From DLAJ01 sp023663615 (GTDB lineage Bacteria > Bacillota > Clostridia > Lachnospirales > Lachnospiraceae): a DNA stretch of 64,000 bases. Below are positions 25,131 through 34,040 of this stretch, one piece after another. The notes under the pieces were generated by a model. That model saw only the letters and a program-made list of their open reading frames with translations. It made no database searches and was not told the DNA's origin. The position numbers were made by a program, and so were the translations under genes. The stretch covers positions 248,001 to 312,000 of the forward strand of contig JAMPHA010000001.1 of the NCBI GenBank assembly GCA_023663615.1, in the 5' to 3' direction. Position 1 is the first letter of the stretch. Each line of letters starts with the position of its first letter.

Positions 25131-26564
25131 TTACACGTTAATCTCCGCCTTCACGCCGAGCAGCGCTTTGTTTTCCTTTAAGATCGGCTCGACCACGTTC
25201 TTTAAGAACGCGTCCACCTGAACCGATGCGCGCCCCGTATAGCGCGACGGTTCCATCGCCTCCTGCAATTCTTCAAGCGTTAATCCAAAAGAAGAATCCG
25301 CCGCAATGAGTTCCAACAGATTATTATCGAGGCCCTCCTCCTTGACTGCTCTGCCCGCCTGCATGGAAAGCTGCCTGATCTTCTCGTGCAGCTCCTGTCT
25401 GTCGCCGCCCGCCTTGACCGCATCCATCATGATATTTTCCGTCGCCATAAATGGCAGCTCGCTCATAAGCCGTTTTAATATTACTTTTTCATGAACGACC
25501 AGACCGTCCACCACATTCAGACACAGATCGAGTACGCCGTCGATCGCCAGAAATCCCTCCGGAATCGAAAGCCGCTTATTCGCCGAATCGTCCAACGTCC
25601 GCTCAAACCACTGCGTCGCCGACGTGATCGCCGGATTCATGGCGTCGCACATCACATAACGGGATAAAGAAGCAATGCGCTCGCTGCGCATCGGGTTGCG
25701 CTTATACGCCATCGCGGAAGATCCGATCTGATTTTTTTCAAACGGCTCCTCCACCTCTTTTAAGTGCTGAAGCAGTCGAATATCGTTGCTCATCTTATGC
25801 GCGCTCGCCGCAATGCCCGCCACCACGTTCATGACACGCGTGTCAACCTTGCGGGAGTAGGTCTGACCCGATACCGGATAGCACTCCGCAAATCCCATTT
25901 TCCGGGCGATCATCGGATCGATCCGATCAATCCGCTCCTGATCCCCGTCAAACAGTTCCAAAAAGCTCGCCTGCGTTCCGGTCGTTCCCTTGGAACCGAG
26001 CAGTTTCATTGTAGAGAGCACATAGTCTAAATCCTCCAAATCCAAACAAAACTCCTGCATCCACAGCGTAGCGCGCTTGCCCACCGTGGTCGGCTGTGCC
26101 GGCTGAAAATGCGTAAATGCAAGCGTCGGCGTCTCCCGATATTTTTGGGCGAAATCGGCAAGTTTGGCAATGACATTCACCAGCTTCTTCTTTACCAGTT
26201 TTAACGCCTCTGTCATAACGATAATGTCTGTATTATCCCCGACATAACAGCTCGTCGCGCCAAGATGGATAATGCCCTTTGCCTTCGGACACTGTACGCC
26301 ATAGGCGTACACATGGCTCATGACGTCGTGGCGCACTTCCTTCTCCCGCGCCTTCGCCACATCATAGTTGATGTCGTCCTGATGCGCTTTCAGCTCGTCG
26401 ATCTGCTCCTGTGTAATGTCCAGTCCCAGCTCTTTCTCCGTCTCCGCAAGCGCGATCCACAGCTTTCTCCATGTGCGGAACTTCATATCGGGCGAAAAAA
26501 GATACTGCATTTCCCTGCTCGCGTACCGCTCCGAAAGCGGACTTACATATCTGTCTGTGCTCAT
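25131..26564 (-). CDS. purB: Adenylosuccinate lyase
   Basis: 477 residues, argininosuccinase/fumarase superfamily. Signature GSSAMAYKRNPMRSE; catalytic region GATSCYVGDNTD and THFQPAQPTTVGKRA. It works twice in purine synthesis, splitting fumarate from SAICAR and from adenylosuccinate, so it links PurC and PurA, both of which flank it here. It begins SPLSERYASREMQYLFSP, typical of the longer clostridial type. Followed by purA; preceded by the triple-hairpin element behind purF. Confidence 0.96.
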   Translation of the reverse strand: MSTDRYVSPLSERYASREMQYLFSPDMKFRTWRKLWIALAETEKELGLDITQEQIDELKAHQDDINYDVAKAREKEVRHDVMSHVYAYGVQCPKAKGIIHLGATSCYVGDNTDIIVMTEALKLVKKKLVNVIAKLADFAQKYRETPTLAFTHFQPAQPTTVGKRATLWMQEFCLDLEDLDYVLSTMKLLGSKGTTGTQASFLELFDGDQERIDRIDPMIARKMGFAECYPVSGQTYSRKVDTRVMNVVAGIAASAHKMSNDIRLLQHLKEVEEPFEKNQIGSSAMAYKRNPMRSERIASLSRYVMCDAMNPAITSATQWFERTLDDSANKRLSIPEGFLAIDGVLDLCLNVVDGLVVHEKVILKRLMSELPFMATENIMMDAVKAGGDRQELHEKIRQLSMQAGRAVKEEGLDNNLLELIAADSSFGLTLEELQEAMEPSRYTGRASVQVDAFLKNVVEPILKENKALLGVKAEINV

Positions 26565-26626
26565 CCGGTTCTCCTTTTGTTCTTAGTCTCTGTCAAATCC
26601 CTATAGGAAATCTTTCAACCCCGGAA

Positions 26627-26706
26627 GAATCCGCCCCAGCGGATTCCAAAAGAAATGCCGAAGGCATTTCTTTGAAAGAGTTTCGCGCAAGCGGAACTCT
26701 TTTTTT
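26627..26706. ncRNA. Triple-hairpin element, copy A (3' of purF)
   Basis: Three adjoining stems on the + strand: GAATCCGC/GCGGATTC (26627-26646), AAAGAAATGCC/GGCATTTCTTT (26649-26673) and AAAGAGTTTCGC/GCGGAACTCTTT (26675-26702), then TTTT. The T-run is the complement of the purF stop codon (TAA) plus A-run, so on the - strand the element begins right at the stop. Copy B at 51098 has the same order, spacing and loops with paired base changes. Perhaps a bidirectional terminator or a structured 3' UTR. Confidence 0.75.
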
Positions 26707-28153
26707 ATGCCTCAAACTCTCCCCGAATATCCTCGTCGGGCGGCGTCAGCGGATAGCGCCCCGTAAAACATCCCTTACAGATTCCAAGTCCGCCCGCCAT
26801 TTCCGTCAAGCGTTCTTCTCTCAGATAGGCAAGCGTATCTGCGCCAATCATTTGACGAATCTCCTCTACCGAGCGATTATATGCAATCAGCTGATCCCGC
26901 GCGGGAATGTCCGTCCCAAAATAGCAGGGCCATAAAAACGGCGGCGCGCTGACACGCATATGTACTTCCTTTGCCCCCGCCTCGCGCAGCATGTGAACGA
27001 TCCTGTCCGAGGTCGTACCGCGCACGATGGAATCGTCGATCATGATCACGCGCTTTCCCTCGACCGCCTCGCGCAGCGCCGTCAGCTTCACCTGAACGCT
27101 GTTCTCCCTGTTTTTCTGCTTCGGCTTGATAAAAGTCCTCCCCACATAACCGTTCTTGACAAACGCCTGCCCGTAGGGAATACCGGACTGCATGGAATAG
27201 CCGAGCGCCGCGCAATTGCCGGATTCCGGCACGCCGACGACGACGTCCGCGTCCACCGGCGAATCCATTGCAAGAAATTTTCCCGCCATAACGCGCGAAT
27301 GATACACGCTCACTCCGTCAATGTAACTGTCCGGTCTTGCAAAATAAATATATTCGAACACGCACCGCGCCTGTTTTTCCTGTGCGATACAGTGCGACGT
27401 ATCCGACTGGATTCCGAATTCGGGGCTGATCGTCACAATCTCGCCCGGAAGCACGTCGCGCACGAACTCGGCGCCAACCGTGTCAAGCGCGCAGGATTCG
27501 GACGCCAAAATATAGGCATTGTCACGCCTGCCGATGCAGAGCGGCCGGAAGCCATACGGGTCGCGCGCGCCGATCAGCTTGCGCGGCGACATCACGATCA
27601 GGGAATATGCCCCCTTGATCTTGTTCATCGCGCGCCCCACGCCCTCCTCGACCGTTTTGCTGTTTAGGCGCTCGCGGGCGATATGATAGGCGATGACCTC
27701 GGAGTCGATCGTCGTCTGAAAGATCGCGCCCGTATATTCCAGTTCCCTGCGCAGCTCCGGCGCATTGATCAGATTTCCGTTATGCGCTACGCCTAATGTT
27801 CCTTTCACATAATTCAACACGAGGGGCTGTGCATTCTCCCTCGTACTGCTGCCCGCCGTGGAATAGCGCACATGTCCGACGCCAATATCGCCCTTCAGCT
27901 TCTCTAAAATTTCCGGCGTGAACGCCTCGTTGAGCAGTCCCATATCCTTTGCGGACAAAACTTTCCCTTTCGGTCCCTGCGTATCGCTGACGGCAATGCC
28001 GCAGCTCTCCTGCCCCCTGTGCTGGAGCGCAAACAGACCATAATAAACCGTGGAAGCAACGTCGCCGCCGTCAAAATCATATACGCCGAATACACCGCAC
28101 TCCTCATGCAGTCCGTCCTCCGGCTCCGTACAAACATTCAAATGATCCGTCAT
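26705..28153 (-). CDS. purF: Amidophosphoribosyltransferase
   Basis: 482 residues with the start at ATG 28153 (GAAAGG seven bases upstream); the frame opens at 28192. The catalytic N-terminal Cys follows an 18-residue propeptide (HEE-CGVFGVYDF), to be cleaved off. The glutaminase half contains ALQHRGQESCGI; the PRTase half has the PRPP loop MIDDSIVRGTTS. CKGCFTGRYP at the C terminus fits the Fe-S-liganding type of Bacillus PurF. First committed step of purine synthesis. 183 bases after purC; that spacer shows no gene. Confidence 0.95.
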   Translation of the reverse strand: MTDHLNVCTEPEDGLHEECGVFGVYDFDGGDVASTVYYGLFALQHRGQESCGIAVSDTQGPKGKVLSAKDMGLLNEAFTPEILEKLKGDIGVGHVRYSTAGSSTRENAQPLVLNYVKGTLGVAHNGNLINAPELRRELEYTGAIFQTTIDSEVIAYHIARERLNSKTVEEGVGRAMNKIKGAYSLIVMSPRKLIGARDPYGFRPLCIGRRDNAYILASESCALDTVGAEFVRDVLPGEIVTISPEFGIQSDTSHCIAQEKQARCVFEYIYFARPDSYIDGVSVYHSRVMAGKFLAMDSPVDADVVVGVPESGNCAALGYSMQSGIPYGQAFVKNGYVGRTFIKPKQKNRENSVQVKLTALREAVEGKRVIMIDDSIVRGTTSDRIVHMLREAGAKEVHMRVSAPPFLWPCYFGTDIPARDQLIAYNRSVEEIRQMIGADTLAYLREERLTEMAGGLGICKGCFTGRYPLTPPDEDIRGEFEA

Positions 28154-28336
28154 GTCTAACCTTTCAAGCATACCGCCCGCACAGCCAAACATCTCTTACT
28201 TGTTCTTTTCTGTCGGAAACGGCAAAAAAACAATTCCAACTTCCCTGTCAAATGTATTTTCCTGTTCCTGTAAAGCACCGCCGCCGCACGGAACCTGCAT
28301 CCGCGCTTACAGCTAAACCGATGTGCCGTACCGCGC

Positions 28337-29041
28337 TTACAGACCAAGCCGCTTAAACACCTCGTTGTAGGCTTCCTCCACATTGCCGAGATCCCTGCGG
28401 AAACGGTCCTTGTCCAGCTTCTCATTCGTATGAACGTCCCACAGACGGCAGGTATCCGGGCTCGTCTCATCCGCAAGGATGATCTGTCCGTGATAGCGTC
28501 CGAACTCAATCTTAAAATCGATCAGCTTGATGTCCGCGCCGAGGAAATATTCTTTTAACACCTCATTGACCTTGAACGCGTATTTTTTGATCGTATCCAG
28601 CTCTTCCCACGTCGCCAAGCCTAATGCGACTGCAAAATAGCTGTTGATGAGCGGATCGCCCAGCGCGTCATTTTTATAAGAAAATTCAATGGTCGGCTCC
28701 TTGAACGGCGTTCCCTCCGGCACGCCGAGTCTCTTTGAAAAACTTCCCGCCGCCACATTGCGGATAATGACCTCAAGCGGCACGATCTCTACTTTTTTTA
28801 CCGCAGTCTCCCGATCGCTTAGCTCCTCCACGAAATGGGTGGGTACGCCCGCTTTCTCCAGCAGTTGGAACACGCGGTTCGTCATCTTGTTATTGATGAT
28901 GCCCTTGCCGACGATCGTTCCTTTTTTCTCGCCGTTAAACGCCGTTGCGTCATCCTTGTAATCCACGATGAGCACGTCGGGATCATCCGTCTGAAATACC
29001 TTTTTTGCTTTTCCCTCATACAACAGTTCCAGTTTGTTCAT
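28337..29041 (-). CDS. purC: SAICAR synthetase
   Basis: 234 residues. Typical blocks: LLYEGKAKKVFQTDDPDVLI, DYKDDATAFNGEKKG, VEIVPLEVIIRNVAAGSF, and LIDFKIEFGRYHGQIILADE. Joins aspartate to CAIR with ATP. First gene of the purine group here, behind a good promoter and a leader of about 200 bases. The remaining pur genes (purD, E, H, L, M, N) are not in the window. Confidence 0.96.
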   Translation of the reverse strand: MNKLELLYEGKAKKVFQTDDPDVLIVDYKDDATAFNGEKKGTIVGKGIINNKMTNRVFQLLEKAGVPTHFVEELSDRETAVKKVEIVPLEVIIRNVAAGSFSKRLGVPEGTPFKEPTIEFSYKNDALGDPLINSYFAVALGLATWEELDTIKKYAFKVNEVLKEYFLGADIKLIDFKIEFGRYHGQIILADETSPDTCRLWDVHTNEKLDKDRFRRDLGNVEEAYNEVFKRLGL

Positions 29042-29252
29042 TGTCCGTCCCTTTCCCTTTCCGTCATCTCATAACCGCCTGCACCTGTGGCGCTCCCGAT
29101 CTGTGCCGTCCGCTTCTGCGCGCCGCGGATCCCTTTCACCTGCCGTTTTCTTCTTCCGTCACGGTTTTCCCCGCGTCCGCTTCTGCGCACATGGCAATCG
29201 TTCCCGCCTTTCCCCGTACACACTTTCTCCGTACAAACCGCACCCCGCAACG

Positions 29253-29281
29253 ATTATATCGCACAACAGCCAAAACCGCAA
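29253..29281 (-). promoter_or_regulatory. Promoter of purC with a 200-nt leader
   Basis: On the - strand TTGCGG (29276-29281), 17 bases, TATAAT (29253-29258). The leader to 29041 is G+A-rich and holds two copies of GCGCAGAAGCGGACG (around 29115 and 29180). No purine riboswitch core was seen and no PurR-type box recognised. Confidence 0.72.
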
Positions 29282-29309
29282 GATTGATTGTGGATTCTTT
29301 ATAATTCGG

Positions 29310-30515
29310 TTACATTTGCTCTCGTCCCGCCACCCACTGTCCGCCTGAATAAGCATTCTGCCCCGCAAGCCACTGCTTCGCATACAGAAACGCCGCTTCC
29401 GACGATGCGGCGTCCGCCTCCGGGACCTTCAGTTCGCCCGCTTTACTAAAATAAAGACTTCTGCTTTTGCCCTTTCCGTCCAAATGCCAGCCGCCGATGC
29501 TCTGTAAATCCTGCCAGAAATAAATACCGCCGGGACGCTGCACATCCACCAGAAAATGCCGTGTGACCACATAGTCTCCGTTCGCGGCAAGCGGCGCCTG
29601 CGTAAAGTACTCCCGGCAGAACAGCTCCTTTAGCCGCCCTGCGTCTCCCCATTCCTTAAATCTGCGCAGCCCCTTCCGGATCGGACCCGTAGCGGTTATA
29701 ACAACAAACACCGCCCCCGCATATAGAAATCCCATGATCTCGACGATCTCTCCAAACTGCTCCCCTTTCGGCGGATCTAAGAAAACTATCGCGGTAAGGA
29801 ACGCCAGCATCCCTCCCTCAAACAAAAGAACATTGCGGAGGATCGCGCTCTGGTACCAGTAAAAATAACGGTGCAGGAATGCAGACGCGGACTTTCCCTC
29901 CTGCCAGCGGAAACACGTGATCTTTACGGAATAGAGCCGGACAAACAGCACGACTGCCAGAAGAACAATCTTACAGCACAAAAAATACACCGCATACAGA
30001 TACACCCACAGCACCCACTCCGACGCCGCGAAGAACGATGATTTTCCCCCCAGCGCATCATGTAAAAACGCAAACAAAATCAGCGCGGTGCAGAGCGCAT
30101 CCGGAATACAGGAAATCACCCAGCGGAGCCTTTCTTTTTTGTTCCGCCTGCGCTGCAGCACATAACAGACCGTCCAGAGAAACATCCATACGAACGTCAC
30201 AAGCGCCAGCTTTGCCAAAAGCTTCTCACTTTTCAGCGCCTGCGCAAAAAGAGCAATCCGCTCCGTCCCCGGTCTCGGCACATGCACAAATAACGCGGCA
30301 AGCGATGCTCCTATCACGGAAGCGAAGCTCGGAATCCCTAAGATCGCCAGATTCTCCGCCTGAGATTTTCGTTTCACCAGCTGGTAACAATCCAAGATAT
30401 AAAACGCCGCGCTCACATATAAGATCACCATGACAATGAAAAAATCATGTTCCATGAACGCATCCTCATCCACAAACAACCGGAAAAATGCCGTGAGCTC
30501 CCTATTTTTGTTCAT
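29310..30515 (-). CDS. Seven-helix membrane protein, last gene of the DUF5716/5717-type operon
   Basis: 401 residues from ATG 30515 (GGAGG eight bases before it, inside the end of the preceding gene; 14-base overlap). Hydrophobic segments: FFIVMVILYVSAAFYIL, LAILGIPSFASVIGASLAAL, LALVTFVWMFLWTVCYVL, CIPDALCTALILFAFL, VYLYAVYFLCCKIVLLAVVL, NVLLFEGGMLAFLTAIVF and IMGFLYAGAVFVVITATG. A soluble C-terminal part of about 120 residues contains HFLVDVQRPGGIYFWQDLQ. No known family recognised. Being coupled to the coiled-coil membrane protein, the two may form a membrane complex that receives the cytoplasmic products of the operon. Confidence 0.8.
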   Translation of the reverse strand: MNKNRELTAFFRLFVDEDAFMEHDFFIVMVILYVSAAFYILDCYQLVKRKSQAENLAILGIPSFASVIGASLAALFVHVPRPGTERIALFAQALKSEKLLAKLALVTFVWMFLWTVCYVLQRRRNKKERLRWVISCIPDALCTALILFAFLHDALGGKSSFFAASEWVLWVYLYAVYFLCCKIVLLAVVLFVRLYSVKITCFRWQEGKSASAFLHRYFYWYQSAILRNVLLFEGGMLAFLTAIVFLDPPKGEQFGEIVEIMGFLYAGAVFVVITATGPIRKGLRRFKEWGDAGRLKELFCREYFTQAPLAANGDYVVTRHFLVDVQRPGGIYFWQDLQSIGGWHLDGKGKSRSLYFSKAGELKVPEADAASSEAAFLYAKQWLAGQNAYSGGQWVAGREQM

Positions 30516-31692
30516 TTTCGTACTCCTCCACGATCGCAAGGATCGCGCGCGCGGATTCGGGATATTCCTTCACGATCTCCCGGATCTCCTGCTTAGCGCG
30601 CTCTACGAGATCGCGATTATGCTCCATCTGCTTGCGGAGCTTCTGGCGCTGCTCATTATAACTGTGCCGGAATTCCACGCGCTCACGGGAATCTAAGAAC
30701 GCCTCCGGCCGGCGCATCCACACGAGCGGATCGAATAACTGATAATGCTGCAGCAATCGAAGCAGTTCCCTGCGGAAATAAGAAAGATCGTCCACCGTCC
30801 GCTCATACTGCTTTCTGTATTCCTGCTCCTCATAAAACATTTGAAGCTGCTGTTCCAGCATGGCGCTGCTCTCGGTATGATATTTCATATAGAGATAATC
30901 CAACAGGTTCGTATTGTTCACATAGCGGATCTTCACACGGTTCTGCAAAAGAATGAGTTTGTTAATGCCCGCCGTCACGCGCGTAAGTTCCTTCGACGCC
31001 TCGTGATAGCGGATATAAACATAGACCAGCACGCCCGCTGTCACGAGCCCCGCCAGCAGATACCCGACGGACGAGTCCATGTGCAGTCCGAACTGAAACA
31101 GCAGCAATAGCGCAAAACAAATACTCATCGCACAAATGCAGATGAGAGACATCCCCTTCGTATCGTGCATGGTATGCCGCAGCTCGTTTCTGCGTATCTC
31201 ATACGCCTGCCTCTCAGCGTGCAGTCTGCGCAGATCATGCTTGACAAGTTCCCGGTATTCCTCATTTTCCCTTAATTTGGCAAGCGCCTCCTCCGCCTCC
31301 GGCTCGATTTCCTCGATCCTGCGGTATTCCTCCTCCGGCATCCGGCTCTTGCCCTCCGGGATTTCCTGTCTCGCCTGCTCCAAGCTCAATATCTTGTTCG
31401 CATAAGAAACAAGCTGGTCATATTCGCTGTCCGGGAGCGCCTCGACCTCATCCACATCCTTGAGATAGGAAGTCACTCTGTTGTACTCCCCGTTTAATTC
31501 CGAAAGAGTGGCTGCGGCATCCGCCGTCTGCTCCATCAGGGCGCGCACATATTTTTCGCGCTCCTCAGGCAGCGTCATATCGACTTCCTGCCTGCGCAGC
31601 GCAAGCTGCTCCCAATCGCCGAAATCGAATGTTTCCTCCTCCGCCGTATCCTTTCTTTTTTTACCAAACCATCTTTTCAGAAACTCAAACAT
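30502..31692 (-). CDS. Coiled-coil protein with two central membrane helices
   Basis: 396 residues from ATG 31692 (a GTG at 31704, overlapping the previous stop, is possible). A basic start (MFEFLKRWFGKKRK) is followed by long charged helices (EALAKLRENEEYRELVKHDL), then two membrane helices (MSLICICAMSICFALLLLFQ and VGYLLAGLVTAGVLVYVYI) separated by a short loop. A second coiled coil makes up the rest (AMLEQQLQMFYEEQEYRKQY to the end). Both coils must lie in the cytoplasm, tethered by a hairpin in the membrane. No family recognised. It overlaps or abuts both neighbours, so production is tightly coupled. Confidence 0.82.
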   Translation of the reverse strand: MFEFLKRWFGKKRKDTAEEETFDFGDWEQLALRRQEVDMTLPEEREKYVRALMEQTADAAATLSELNGEYNRVTSYLKDVDEVEALPDSEYDQLVSYANKILSLEQARQEIPEGKSRMPEEEYRRIEEIEPEAEEALAKLRENEEYRELVKHDLRRLHAERQAYEIRRNELRHTMHDTKGMSLICICAMSICFALLLLFQFGLHMDSSVGYLLAGLVTAGVLVYVYIRYHEASKELTRVTAGINKLILLQNRVKIRYVNNTNLLDYLYMKYHTESSAMLEQQLQMFYEEQEYRKQYERTVDDLSYFRRELLRLLQHYQLFDPLVWMRRPEAFLDSRERVEFRHSYNEQRQKLRKQMEHNRDLVERAKQEIREIVKEYPESARAILAIVEEYENEQK

Positions 31693-31696
31693 CCGT

Positions 31697-32524
31697 CTAT
31701 TCACACCGCTTTCTGTAGCTTTCTTTTAACTGCGTGACCACGCTCTCCACCTGCGCATAATAATCGGGGCTTTTCTCCTCCCATGCCTGTTCTAAATCGG
31801 CAATCTCCCCGCATTCTTCGCTCATGCACCACTCATCCCGATATGCCGCGAGAAGAGCGTCCACCTGCTCGGCAAGCTGCTTTAATTCCGGCAGCGCGGC
31901 AAGCTTTTTTTCCTGCTCCTGCCGCGTTCCGTGCATTCTGACCGCACACACATAATTGCGGAGGCTGTCCCTGTGGTAGGTCAGCCGGTATGCCTTGTCA
32001 AAATATTCCTCCGCCAGTGCAAAACCGAACATCTGCGCCTCAATGCACCCCATCGCATGATAGATCTTTGCCGTCAGGGCAATATCCTTTCCCTCCACCT
32101 CCGCGAGCAGTCCGCGGTACTGCGCTAAGGCGCGCTCATACCTGCCGTCCTGCGCAAGGCGGTCTATGCGTATCTTCTTTTTTTCATTCGGAGCAAGTCC
32201 TGCGTTCTCGCGCATCACCCGCTTTACTTCCTCCAGCCTCTCCCGTCCGCAATAATGACATTCTTCCATGATGCGCACAACAAAACTTTCCAGCGGATTT
32301 TCGTTCCGCGCAAAGACCCTGAGACTTCCCGCAAGCTCCTCCAGTCCCAGCTCCTTCTCGATCCAGGAAAACAGTTCCTCGTTTATCAGCTCCTCGTCAA
32401 GCAGGACGGCATGTTGATCGAAATAATAGCAAAGCTCCTCGATCGCATACAGTCTGACGCCTGCGTGCCGTATCACATATGGTTTCGCGGCATATCTGCC
32501 GACGCATATCCTCACCCTGCCCAT
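31697..32524 (-). CDS. Helical-repeat (TPR-like) cytoplasmic protein of the DUF5716/5717-type operon
   Basis: 275 residues, ATG behind GGGAGGCAGCG. It begins VRICVGRYAAKPYVIRHAGV, then AIEELCYYFDQHAVLLDEEL, an opening I associate with small conserved Lachnospiraceae proteins. The second half has TPR-like helix pairs (ALAQYRGLLAEVEGKDIALT, AKIYHAMGCIEAQMFGFALA, EEYFDKAYRLTYHRDSLRNY). A CHYC pair sits near residue 90. No membrane segment. It separates the actin-like protein from the two membrane proteins, so an adaptor role is reasonable, but this is inference. Confidence 0.78.
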   Translation of the reverse strand: MGRVRICVGRYAAKPYVIRHAGVRLYAIEELCYYFDQHAVLLDEELINEELFSWIEKELGLEELAGSLRVFARNENPLESFVVRIMEECHYCGRERLEEVKRVMRENAGLAPNEKKKIRIDRLAQDGRYERALAQYRGLLAEVEGKDIALTAKIYHAMGCIEAQMFGFALAEEYFDKAYRLTYHRDSLRNYVCAVRMHGTRQEQEKKLAALPELKQLAEQVDALLAAYRDEWCMSEECGEIADLEQAWEEKSPDYYAQVESVVTQLKESYRKRCE

Positions 32525-32539
32525 CGCTGCCTCCCGTCA

Positions 32540-32702
32540 TCTTTTGTCGTTCTCCCTGCGCCTGTCTCCGCGCTTTCTGCCCGCTCACCTCTGCGCGTTC
32601 TCCGCGCCCTCCGGCTCTTTTGCGCGTTTCCTGCTGCGCCTTTTTCCGCGTTTCCTGCCCGCTTATCCCGCGCGCTCTCCGGCTTTTTCGCGCATTTCCT
32701 GC
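32540..32702 (-). repeat. Degenerate G+A-rich repeat between two operon genes
   Basis: On the - strand runs of GCGGGCAGGAAACGCGGAAA and GCGCAGCAGGAAACGCGCAA recur with variations. Units are uneven (about 30-37 nt). The word GGCAGGAAACGC resembles the unit at 40.9 kb and GGAAACGCG the one at 46.3 kb. It fills the only sizeable space in this operon. Confidence 0.6.
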
Positions 32703-34031
32703 TCACTCCGCCTGCCTGTCGTTTATTTCCGCGCCCGGCGACACATTGACTTCCTGCTCCCAGCTTAACCCGCTGCTCTCAAAAAAGCTTCCGAATCCCA
32801 TGTCCTCCACGCGGACCGAAAAGCTCTCTTCCGAGAGAAAACGCGCTTTCAGACGCAGTCTTGTCATGTGCCCGTCCTTCTCAGGCAGACCGTTCAGCTT
32901 CATGAGCAGCGTCCGGCGCACGCCCCCGTTTAGGGGCGTCAGTACAAAAATCAGTTCATTGCCGCTCTCTAAGAGCAGATCCCATTCCCTGCCGGCGTCA
33001 AACCAGTTGACGCCCGCGTCGATCAGCGGATAGTACTGCTCTTTTCCCTCTACGACCGCATTCATGCCGATATTGACCTTGAGCTTGTCCTTTCCGAGAA
33101 ATAAATACTTCGTTGACACGGCACTCGGATGAACACGCTCATAAGCCGCATAACACGCGCCCTTGCTGTAGAGATTGTTTCCCTGAAATACCCTGCGCTT
33201 GCTGCACAAAAACCGGAGCGATTCTTTGCACCAGCCGCCCTGATAGCCGTCGCCGATGAGATACACGCAGGAGACGATGCGCTCCCCTGTCTCCTGCGCC
33301 GCGATCGCCATAAACGCCTCGTCGCGCTGTCTTTTCTGTAACGATACGCCCGCCTCGTCCCCCTCAAACGGCGCGATAAGCATCTGCGGAAAGTGCTTCT
33401 TTGTCGCAAACGCAACGACCGGGCTTGTTCTCCTGTTATATTCCAGACGATATGTTTTCAGATACTCCGATGCGTACTCGAAGATCATGACCTCATGCGT
33501 GCGCAGCTCCTCAGGCTGATGCATACAATACTGATAAAAGCTTTCGGCATGACTCTGAAAAAACAAATGCTCCCTGTCCATCTGCAGATAGCCGCCCACA
33601 CCGGAAAGCACCTCCAGCATACGGCCGTCCGCTTCCTCCACCGTGATCATCAGATAATCCGGCCGCTCCGCTCCCGAACCGAGCAGCATCACGGACAGAC
33701 TGTGCTTAATGAAAAGCGCCAGCAGAGACACCGCGTCAAACTGCTCGTCCTCCAGCGTGACCTGCTCTCCCGCGCACGCGCGCGCAAGCAGGTGCTCCAC
33801 CAGGATCCCGTCTCCCTCCTCGCTGTGCCGGAACGCGTCCCTCCCAAAAAACCACTGATTGACGCCATGACGCTTACACAGCGCCGTCGGGATCGCAAAC
33901 TGCTCCTTTCCCGCAACAAGACTCACCGTTTCCGGCTCCGGCTTCTCGCTGCTGCAAAAACTGATCTGCGCGCTCTCATGATTTAATTCCAGTCCGATGA
34001 ACAGTCGGTTCTTTTTTTCCCGAAACAGCAT
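32703..34031 (-). CDS. DUF5716-like protein with an actin/Hsp70-like layout
   Basis: 442 residues, GGAGAGGAC before the ATG, 9 bases after the preceding gene. The name DUF5716 is from memory. It starts LFIGLELNHESAQISFCSS, a strand-turn-strand like the first phosphate loop of actin/Hsp70 ATPases, and later VFQGNNLYSKGACYAAYERV resembles the adenosine loop (GAxYAA). A beta-rich end (LMKLNGLPEKDGHMTRLRLK) follows. It could be a nucleotide-dependent switch or chaperone-like ATPase that works with its large neighbour. No catalytic residue can be proved by eye. Highly coupled in a five-gene operon. Confidence 0.75.
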   Translation of the reverse strand: MLFREKKNRLFIGLELNHESAQISFCSSEKPEPETVSLVAGKEQFAIPTALCKRHGVNQWFFGRDAFRHSEEGDGILVEHLLARACAGEQVTLEDEQFDAVSLLALFIKHSLSVMLLGSGAERPDYLMITVEEADGRMLEVLSGVGGYLQMDREHLFFQSHAESFYQYCMHQPEELRTHEVMIFEYASEYLKTYRLEYNRRTSPVVAFATKKHFPQMLIAPFEGDEAGVSLQKRQRDEAFMAIAAQETGERIVSCVYLIGDGYQGGWCKESLRFLCSKRRVFQGNNLYSKGACYAAYERVHPSAVSTKYLFLGKDKLKVNIGMNAVVEGKEQYYPLIDAGVNWFDAGREWDLLLESGNELIFVLTPLNGGVRRTLLMKLNGLPEKDGHMTRLRLKARFLSEESFSVRVEDMGFGSFFESSGLSWEQEVNVSPGAEINDRQAE

Positions 34032-34040
34032 GTCCTCTCC

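Noticed and set aside
29042..29309. Purine riboswitch upstream of purC
   Set aside because: I looked for the conserved three-way junction core and did not find it on the - strand.
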